Shown here: in pieces, positions 36,158 to 45,400 of the stretch
How the letters are laid out: each line of letters begins with the position of its first letter
Position numbering within the stretch: position 1 is the first letter of the stretch
Origin: FEB-25 sp963822175
GTDB taxonomy: Bacteria; Chloroflexota; Anaerolineae; Anaerolineales; UBA4823
Reading direction: 5' to 3'
DNA length: 64,000 bases
NCBI GenBank assembly: GCA_963822175.1
Contig: CAWGGJ010000007.1
Span: forward strand, 248,001-312,000
Made by a program: the position numbers and the translations under genes
Notes under the pieces: model-generated
Seen by the model: only the letters and a program-made list of their open reading frames with translations
What the model was told of the DNA's origin: nothing
Database searches by the model: none

Positions 36158-37036
36158 ATGAAATCGCGTGGGTATTGGCTTGTATTAATTGCTGCCTGCC
36201 TGTGGGGGACTAATGGCACTGCCCAGGCTCTTGCGCCACAGGGGGCACAACCGCTCATCATTGGGGCACTGCGCATTGCACTGGGTGGACTCACCCTTCT
36301 ATTAATTGCAGGGTTGCGCGGTGCATTAAGTGATAGAAGGCGGTGGGCATTCGTTCCAACGGTTATAGGTGCATTGAGTATCGCGGCATACCAGGTCTTT
36401 TTCTTTGCCGGGGTGGCTCGCACGGGAGTGGCGATAGGAACGATCGTGGGCATTGGCAGCACTCCCATCCTGGCAGGGCCAATCGGATATCTCGTTCGGG
36501 GTGAACGCCCAACCCGCCGCTGGGCATTCGCCACCGTATTGGGGATCATCGGTTGTGCTTTGCTGATCGTGGTTGGTGAGGATATCCATATTGACCTGCT
36601 GGGGATTTTCCTGGCAATTTGTGCCGGTGGTTCCTATGCAGTATTTACCACGGTAAGCAAGGGTCTGATCGATGACCACCCACCCGAGGCAGTCATGGCG
36701 ATGACATTCTGCCTGGGGGCATTGTTTACCCTGCCTTTACTTTTCGGAGCCGACCTGCGCTGGCTGGCACAGCCGTCCGGATATTTGGTGATCATCCACC
36801 TGGGAATTATCACTGCAGCCATCGGGTACACCCTTTACGCACAGGGGTTGCGCTTGATTCCCGTGGCGACTACAGCCACGCTGACACTTGCCGAACCGCT
36901 CACTGCCGGATTATTGGGGGTATTTTTCCTGCACGAAACATTAACCCTGCCTGCATTTTTGGGGATTCTGTTGATCTTCGCCGGGCTGGCGGTTCTCACC
37001 ACAGAAAAATCACAGCCAGAACCAGGCATTGTGTAA
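36158..37036 (+). CDS. EamA/DMT-family transporter
   Basis: The 292-residue protein has ten predicted transmembrane helices in two EamA repeats, beginning WLVLIAACLWGTNGTAQAL (first repeat) and LLGIFLAICAGGSYAVFT (second repeat). The motifs GALRIALGG and LAEPLTAGLLGVFFLHE are typical of drug/metabolite exporters of this family. The substrate cannot be told from sequence. It stands alone, convergent with alr. Confidence 0.9.
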   Translation: MKSRGYWLVLIAACLWGTNGTAQALAPQGAQPLIIGALRIALGGLTLLLIAGLRGALSDRRRWAFVPTVIGALSIAAYQVFFFAGVARTGVAIGTIVGIGSTPILAGPIGYLVRGERPTRRWAFATVLGIIGCALLIVVGEDIHIDLLGIFLAICAGGSYAVFTTVSKGLIDDHPPEAVMAMTFCLGALFTLPLLFGADLRWLAQPSGYLVIIHLGIITAAIGYTLYAQGLRLIPVATTATLTLAEPLTAGLLGVFFLHETLTLPAFLGILLIFAGLAVLTTEKSQPEPGIV

Positions 37037-37094
37037 ATATACCATCTATAGCTTGATATCCAGCCCTAAAAACGGACAATCAAAGGGAAAATTG

Positions 37095-38249
37095 TTACCC
37101 ACCCAGGTATACCCGAGGGACTCGGGTGTTGATATTGGTCAGAATCTCGTAAGGGATCGTACCTGCCCATTCAGCCAGGTCTTCACAGGTGATGGATTCG
37201 CCACCGGATTCCCCGATCAGGATGACCTCATCATCGTTATATGCGCTGTCCCACTCAATGTTTATCACAACCTGGTCCATGGAAATGCGCCCTACCACAG
37301 GGTACTTTTTCCCGTGAATGATGACCTGCGCTTTATTTGACATACTTCGGAAGTAACCATCACCATATCCCACAGGAGCGGTAACCGCCCGCACCATGTG
37401 ATCAGCCTTCCAGGTTGAGCCATAACCAACAGCGTGCCCTGGTAGGATGACCTTAAAGTACACCACCCGTGATCTCCAGCTTAATGCCGGGTGCACATCC
37501 ACATTATGCGCTATGCTGGAAGAAGGATACACCCCGTAAAGCAGGATGCCCGGTCGAACGATATCGAACCAGGCTTCGGGTAGCTGAAGGATGGCTGGTG
37601 AATTTGCCATGTGCCGTAAAGGGGGTGGGGGCAGGCTGTGCTTATCATAAAAATACAACACTTCCTGGAATCGCTCAAGTTGTTGACATGCATCCTGTAA
37701 GTCAGCCTGGTCAGCATTCGCAAAGTGGGTATAGATGCCCTCATAATTTATCGACCTGCATTTCAATGCGCTTTCCAGGAAGTTATGGGCATTGTAATAA
37801 TGCACACCAATGCGTTCCATACCGGTATCAATTTTCAAGTGGACTTTCGCCTTTACCCCCATCTGGGCAGCGATTTCATCCACCTGGGACAATTTATCGA
37901 TCGAAGAAGCGGTGATGGTCAGATCATGCTTCAGGAAGCCTGGAACCTGGTTTCCAAGAATACCTCCCAATACCAGGATGGGCATGCGAATACCGTTTTG
38001 TCGAAGCAGGATGCCTTCTTCAAGAACAGCCACACCGATATAATCAGCCCCCAGTGATTCCATCAGCTGCGCCACGCGCAACAAGCCATGACCATAAGCA
38101 TTCGCCTTAAGAATAGGCATGACCTTGACAGGGGAGACATGCTGGCGAATGGCAAGAAAGTTGTTTGCCAGGCGATTTAGATCCACTTCCACCAGGGTCG
38201 GGCGGACGATCTCATCCGAACTCATCGTAGGGTCATTAATCGATGGCAT
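37095..38249 (-). CDS. alr: alanine racemase
   Basis: This 384-residue PLP enzyme interconverts L- and D-alanine for peptidoglycan. The PLP lysine is Lys48 in ILKANAYGHG, and the second catalytic base is the Tyr in the HAVGYGSTW block in the C-terminal half. VGRISMDQ is the C-terminal signature. The length is normal for the family. A murein precursor enzyme suggests a cell with peptidoglycan. Confidence 0.95.
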   Translation of the reverse strand: MPSINDPTMSSDEIVRPTLVEVDLNRLANNFLAIRQHVSPVKVMPILKANAYGHGLLRVAQLMESLGADYIGVAVLEEGILLRQNGIRMPILVLGGILGNQVPGFLKHDLTITASSIDKLSQVDEIAAQMGVKAKVHLKIDTGMERIGVHYYNAHNFLESALKCRSINYEGIYTHFANADQADLQDACQQLERFQEVLYFYDKHSLPPPPLRHMANSPAILQLPEAWFDIVRPGILLYGVYPSSSIAHNVDVHPALSWRSRVVYFKVILPGHAVGYGSTWKADHMVRAVTAPVGYGDGYFRSMSNKAQVIIHGKKYPVVGRISMDQVVINIEWDSAYNDDEVILIGESGGESITCEDLAEWAGTIPYEILTNINTRVPRVYLGG

Positions 38250-38301
38250 AGTTATGTTGTTTATTCGTAACCGGAATTATCATCAGGTTTCTAAAGTATA
38301 C

Positions 38302-38344
38302 CAATAAACAGTAGCGAGCAGGCGACAGTCGCCTGCTCGCTACT
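38302..38344 (-). terminator. strong hairpin terminator after the dsbA-like gene
   Basis: A perfect 16-bp stem (38310-38325 with 38329-38344) has a 3-nt loop, followed on the minus strand by GTTTATT. It lies between the dsbA-like stop and the start of alr. Confidence 0.8.
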
Positions 38345-38360
38345 GAATTTATTTTATATA

Positions 38361-39149
38361 TTATTGATTTAGAAACCCATCGATCAATTGCTTGAAGGAG
38401 TCAAACGGCTGAGCGCCAACTACACCCTGGCCATTCACAAGAAAGCTGGGTGTGCTTTGTACTCCCAATTGTCGGGCAAAATTTGTTTGGTCCGTGATTA
38501 ACTGAGTATATTTCCCTGAATCCATACATTCGTTAAAAGCCTGAGTATCCAATTTCAACTCGACAGCAAACTTTTTTAAATTATCCTTGCTGAATGCTCC
38601 CTGGTTCTCACCATTCTGGTGGGAAAACAGGTAGTCATGATATTCCCAATATGCATCCTGATCACCCGCACACTCTGCGGCTTCGGCTGCCCATTGTGAT
38701 TCTTCGCCCAGGAAGGCAAAGTTGAAGTAACCCAAACGTACCTTACCAGTATCCACATATGTTGTTTCGATCTGACGACCCGCGTCAGTGGCAAAGCGCC
38801 CGCAGTAGGGTCATTGATAATCGCTAAATTCGATGAGGGTCACCGCTGCATTGGGGTCTCCTTTGAATTGGGTTGTCTGGCTGATGAGGTTATCCATCAT
38901 TTGCTGAATTTCAATCGCCTGTTGGGTAGGATCCACGGTCGGATCAGTGCTTTGGACCGTGGGAGCTGCCACATCCTGCGTTGCCACTGCAGCCACTCCA
39001 TCATCCTCTGCACTCTTGTTTAAAAGTGGGCGACCAAAATAACCAATCAACAACCCAACCACCAGCGCGACCACTGCCAAAGCTGGAGTCCACCACGACT
39101 GGATGACCACAGTCAGGGCAGGCTTCTTTTCACTAGGTTGGTCTATCAT
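38361..39149 (-). CDS. membrane-anchored DsbA-family thiol oxidoreductase, selenocysteine-containing (in-frame TGA at codon 113)
   Basis: The full frame of 262 residues starts with a transmembrane anchor (about 20-40, ALAVVALVVGLLIGYFG), a Thr/Asp-rich stalk and a DsbA-like thioredoxin fold. The domain starts AAVTLIEFSDYQ, then TGA-PYC-GRFAT. The family has C-P-x-C here, so the TGA at 38811-38813 occupies the first, attacking cysteine (U-P-Y-C). Downstream come the helical insert (AWAAEAAECAGDQ-like region, EYHDYLF) and the cis-proline loop (VQSTPSFLVNG). Without read-through the protein would end before its active site. A hairpin lies downstream of the TGA. AAAGGAG precedes the ATG. Confidence 0.9.
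38772..38788 (-). promoter_or_regulatory. bacterial SECIS-like hairpin in the dsbA-like gene
   Basis: Reading the minus strand, CTGACG-CGGGT-CGTCAG starts 22 nt after the TGA. It gives a perfect 6-bp stem, a 5-nt loop with G in its second position and a UGA-to-loop distance of 28 nt. The sequence is unlike the hdrA hairpins, but the geometry fits the bacterial SECIS model. Confidence 0.65.
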
Positions 39150-39426
39150 TTATCTGCTCCTTTTAGAAATGTGGCACAATTTTATCACATGCGATGCAAT
39201 ATCCACTGATTTACTAAATCCACCATGATACCGATTCCTATCCAGCACAGGATGGAGTTTACAAATTCCCTGAACCCTGATATTATTCGATCAATCCCAT
39301 TAATGGTCACTTAATCTTTGGATATCCATTCACGACCGCAATGTATCGGTAGGGACATTCGCTTAACCCAGAGGGGAAGAAAACTGGATTTGGGATATAT
39401 TTTTTATATTTTTATGGAGGAGAAGA

Positions 39427-42400
39427 ATGCATAATCCTAAAAAACACCACCCTCATTATGTGAGCATATTGGTTCGCGCCATCCTGGTGCTCATGCTGGT
39501 CCTGCCCGCATTTTCACCAATCGGCTCTGCTCAAGCCAGTGGGCGGTATGCTTCATCGGCTTCAGAAGCAACTGGAAGCGGACCAGGGATACTGGGGACC
39601 CCACTGCTGGATGAGAACTTTGCCTATGGTGAGACCCCGGGTAACCTGACTGCTGTGAGTGGTGGAAACTGGGTCACTCATTCTGGCACAAGCGGTTTTA
39701 TCCAATACGTCACATCAAGCCTTTCCATGCCGTCATATATCTCGTCCGGTATCGGCGGCTCCGCCACTCATAATGAAACCGGTGAGGATGTCAATCGCAG
39801 CTTCACAGAGCAGACCAACACCGTGGTCTATTACGCAGCTCTGGTGAATATCCCATTAGCCACAGCTAGTGGCGATTATTACCTACACTTTAAAAATATA
39901 TCGACTGGTTTCGCAGCACGTCTTTTTGCCAGGGATTCCGCTGGAGCATTACAGTTTGGGATCGGCACCAGCAGCACCCCATCCTATGGCACAACCAACT
40001 TCGCCTACAATACCACCTACCTGGTTGTAGCCAAACACGACCAGACCACCGGTATCAGCACGCTATACGTTTTGGATAGCTGTGTGAGCACAGAACCTGT
40101 GTCGCCGCTCGCCACTGCCACAGGCACTGCATTAGCATCCATCACCGCGATCGCCATCCGGCAATCGACCAACACTCCCGACGGGACGGTGGATGGCATC
40201 CGGGTGGCAACCAACTGGGCTGATGCTGCAACGTGTTATGTTCCTCCTCCACTGCTGGATGAGAACTTTGACTATGGTGAAACCCCGGGTAACCTGACTG
40301 CTGTGAGTGGTGGAAACTGGGTCACTCATTCTGGCACAAGCGGTTTTATCCAATACGTTACATCAAGCCTTTCCATGCCGTCATATGTCTCGTCCGGTAT
40401 CGGTGGCTCCGCCACTCATAATGAAACTGGTGAGGATGTCAATCGCAGCTTCACAGAGCAGACCAACACCGTGGTCTATTACGCAGCTCTGGTGAATATC
40501 CCATTAGCCACAGCTAGTGGCGATTATTACCTGCACTTTAAAAATATATCGACTGGTTTCGCAGCACGTCTTTTTGCCAGGGATTCCGCTGGAGCATTAC
40601 AGTTTGGGATCGGCACCAGCAGCACCCCATCCTATGGCACAACCAACTTCGCCTACAATACCACCTACCTGGTTGTAGCCAAACACGACCAAGCCACCGG
40701 TATCAGCACGCTACACGTTTTGGATAGCTGTGTGAGCACAGAACCTGTGTCGCCGCTCGCCACTGCCACAGGCACTGCATTAGCATCCATCACTGCGATA
40801 GCCATCCGGCAATCGACCAACACTCCCGACGGGACGGTGGATGGCATACGAGTGGCAACCAACTGGGCTAGTGCTGCCAGGTGTGGTACTCCACCTCCAC
40901 CCGCCCTCACGATCGGCAAAGCAGCTCCCTCCACAGTAGAAGTCAACGACTCATTTGATTACACCATCTCAGTAGCTAACGACCTGGGCATCACACTAAA
41001 CGATGCAGTGATCACCGACAGCCTGCCGCTCAGCGCTACATTCCAGGCAGCCACCCCTGGATATGAGCTGTTACCCGGTAACGTGATCAGTTGGACAGTC
41101 CCTTCCATAGCGAATGGAGGCTCCACCACATTTACGGTAACTGTGACAGCCCCAGCCGTGGAAGCCACCCTGGTCAATTTTGATTACGGTGTGTCAGCCT
41201 CCAACTGGTTTACTTTCACCATGGGTACCCCGGTGACAACAACAGTCCGGGATCCGGACCTGATCACACCGATCGCAACAGCCCGCGCCGGTGGTGCCGG
41301 CTGGTACGGCACGATTCGTGGCAATGTTACCGTTCTTCCCGGTACATTTGCCACCCGCTCATTCACCATCCAGGATGATACAGGTGGATTGTATATTTAT
41401 CCTCCCTATGGCACGGTGATGCCCCCAATGGTCCTGGGAGATGTGGTTCAGGTGAAAGGTAGTATTACGTCCTATAATGGCTTGCTGGAAGTAAGCACGG
41501 TCGATAATATCACCTGGATCGACTCGGGGACAGTGCCTGATCCATTGGTAACCCCTACAGGAAGTGTGGGGAGCACGCAGGGGAAGCTTGTACAAATCCA
41601 AGGACAAGTTACCTCAATCGTTCCCCCAACGCCACCCAGCACAAATTGGACCCTGTTAATCAATGATGGTTCGGGGCAAACCCAGGTATATGTCTACGGA
41701 ATGACTGGCATCGATATGAGTTCTTTCAGCGCCCCCATGCCGATGCGGGTCACCGGCATGAGCGGTCATTACAACACACCTCAGGTTAACCCCCGCTTCC
41801 AGTCTGATATGGTCGACTTGCGACCGCCGACTGTAACCGGCACCAATCCTGCGAATGCTGCTTTGGATGTCAATCTCTACCGCCCGCTGAGTGCCACTTT
41901 TAGCAAAGCGATGACTGCTTCAACAATAAACACAGGGACATTCACCCTGATTGGTTCAGCGGGAGCTGTTAATGGAATGGTGAGCTATGAAGAAAGCTCC
42001 AAGACAGCCAGCTTTACTCCCGATGCTGCATTGTCAGAATATTCCATATACACAGCCACACTGACCACTGGTATACAAGATATTTACGGGATTAGTTTGG
42101 AAGCACCTTACACCTGGACATTTACCACCGGGGCAGCAGACGTTACGCCTCCTGCAATTGTGGGCGTTTCCCCACTTCCGGATGCCATTGAGGTGCCGTT
42201 GAGTGCAAATGTGGTTGTCACCTTTACGGAAGACCTTCATCCTTCATCACTGGACGCAGCTCACTTTTTGCTCGAAGGACCCTATGGCCAAATTCCAAAT
42301 GCGTTGACCTATGACCCGTCCAGCTTCGTTGTTACCCTTAATCCTGATGCAAAGCTGTTACCTACCACAATCTACACAGCAACCGTCACAGGTAGTACTG

Positions 42401-45400
42401 CTGATTGGGCAGGGTTGACCATCGGTAGTGACTACGTGTGGAGTTTTGAGACCTCGGTAGAGCCTCCCATGAACGTTTATTTCGGTGATATCCACAACCA
42501 TACCAGCTATTCAGATGGCAGTGGAACCCCGGTTGATGCTTTGGCGGCAGGTGAAGCGGCTGGTTTCGATTTCATGGCCATTTCTGATCACTCCTACGCA
42601 ATTGCCGATTCAGAATGGGAGGATACATTGGCTGCGGTCGAGGCTGCAACGGACCCAGGCTTTGTGGCGTTACGTGGATTCGAGTATACCCAAGGAGCTG
42701 AAGGTCACATCAACGTCTACAATACTGAACGCCATGCCGTCCGCACCGATACCGGCTGCGCTTATTGTGATTACACTCCCAACCTTGAAGCCGGATCAAC
42801 AGTGGCAGGCTTTTACCAGTGGGCAGCCAGCACCGGTCTGATCGGTATAGATGAAGCTGGGACGGTGATGCAGTTCAATCACCCCGGCTGGATCAACTTC
42901 AACGACTGGACCTATCACCCTGAAGTATCAGCTATTGCACGGATGGAGGAAGTCGGTAATGGCAATGGTACATCCTATGCCTTCTCGGAGGATGAATATA
43001 TCCGCTCCCTGGATTATGGCTGGAAAGTTGGCGCGTCCAACAACGCTGACACGCATACGGCGTATTGGGGCATCAACACAGACCACCGCACCGGTGTCAT
43101 CATGTCTGAGCTGACCAAGGATGCCCTGCTTGAGGCATTGCGCGAACGCAGGACCTTTGCCACCGAGGACAAGAATTTCTCCCTATGGATGAAAGCAAAC
43201 GGTGCATGGATGGGTTCGGAAATTGCAAATTCCGGTTCGATCCAGTTTGAAATCCACGGCCTGGATGCCGATGGCGAGCTGGCAACCCTGGTAGAGGTTA
43301 TCACGGACCAGGGTGTATCCATCCTGAAATATGTGCCCGAAACATCTGACTTCACCTGGACAACCCAGTTGGATATCTCCACAGGTGTGCATTACTTCTA
43401 TGTAAAGGTGACCCAGGCGGATGGCGATCGTATCGTTGGCTCGCCTGTGTGGACGATGGGCAGTGAGGATATTGCGGTCACTGACGTAATCATTCAACCG
43501 TCCATCCCCACCATCTACAATCCCTCGTTGCTCACCGCCCGCATAACCAACCGAAATAGCAATGCACGTACAGTCACCGTGAGCATGGATGTAAACGGGG
43601 AATACCTGAATCCTTCTGTGGATGTATCTGTCCCTGGCAATAGTGACGTTTTTGCCAACTTCAGCTGGCAGCCTGTCATCACGGGTGAAGTCACCGTCAC
43701 CGCTCACATCATCGGAGCCCCTGAAGGAGATAACCCGGATGACAATGAAGGTGTTTTGACCCTCGAGGTAACTGATGATCATCTGCCTCTGATCCTGATC
43801 GATGCTGGTCATGGCAACCTCAACGCTGCAGGGAGGGAGATGCGCATGTTCATTGATGATCTTTCGGCTCATCAATACAATGTGCTCAAGAACCTGAACG
43901 AGCTCACTACCGCAGATCTGGATCCCACTGTGGTAAAACTGCTGATCATCACAGCTCCACAATACGCCTATACGGATCCCGAGCTCAGTGCCATTGCTGA
44001 ATACATGGCAGCGGGTGGTAGTTTGTGGATGTTAGGGCTTTCGGATTACACTGGCAAGGTACCCTGGGCTGCCACGGTGGCGAACCGCGAAAATGCCATC
44101 CTATCAGCTATCGAAACGCGGATAGGTTCTGAGATAAACATGCGTGTGAACGACGACGAGATCATTGATGCCAACAATAATAATGGTTATGTATTTGGCG
44201 TTATCTGGAGCAACTTCCCAGCGGAGAATACCACCAGCATTGGTCTCAATGTAGAGGCATTAGCATCCTGGAGCCTGAATTCACTGCGCGGTCGAAACAC
44301 CAATGAGCCACTCACCGCAAGTACCCCTGGAGTGCAGGTCGCTGTGCAAGGTGATCTCGATGTTGGATATACCCAATACAACTCATATTGGGATCCCAAT
44401 CACACCAGCAACACGGATGCCGATGGCGCTAATGATGCCTATATTTATAATCCCACCTGGGTTTATCCCAACGATCCCCCTGAGCCCCCTGCCGATGCTA
44501 TTCCCGTACCCATGGCTGCAGTCACCCAGTTGCCCAATGGCGCTGGACGTATCATGCTCTATGGTGATAGTAGCGATCCATTCACAACCTTTGCCTACAC
44601 TGCAGGGGACGGCAAGCAAAATGAGCTCTTCAACCTGGAATCGGTTATGTGGCTGCTGGGTGAACCTCTACAGAAATCCACCATTGCTGAAGCCCGCGCT
44701 CAGGCAGTGGTTAACCAACCCGAAAATCTTGATAAGTTGGTTTGGGTTGAAGGTGAGATCACTGCCGCGTACGGCGAGTTCTTCAATGTGCTTTACGTGC
44801 AGGATGAAACCGGCGGTATCACGGTTCATGCACCAGCAGGTGATATCGACCCATCCAGTTACACACGCGGCACGGTCGTGCGCGTGGTTGGTACAGTGGG
44901 AATTTATAATGGCGACACAGAAATCGAGTTTTTCGAGGCTGAAATGGTCCAGGTTATCGACCCGGGTACTGGAGAACCACTACCCCTGCCAATGAATACC
45001 TATCAAGCCTCACTTGAAGAAAGCCAGGGCTGGCTGAGTGTGATTACCGGCACTGTCACTACTAAGACAGGGGTCGACAATATTTTCGTTGACGATGGCA
45101 GTGGTCCAGTGCGGGTATTCCTGGACGGTTATAATGGCGACTTCGCCGATGTACAGGTAAATGCTTTGGTGCGAGTTACCGGCCTGGTCTCCGAGGATGG
45201 GGATGGGCAGCGTATACGGGTGCGGAATTATGGGATGCACCCTGAGTATGCTGACGATGTGGTAATACTCCCCCAGACTTTAGAGCTTGGTATTTCCAAG
45301 ACTGTATCCACACCCGAGATGATCCTGCCGGGAAGCCTGATCACCTACACCATAGTCCTCAGCAATACCGGCTCTGGAACTGTCCTAGAAACTTCTCTCA

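Noticed and set aside
43183..43962. 259-residue open frame on the minus strand inside the giant gene
   Set aside because: It is a shadow of the PHP domain frame, has no domain or ribosome site, and similar antisense frames occur all along this gene.
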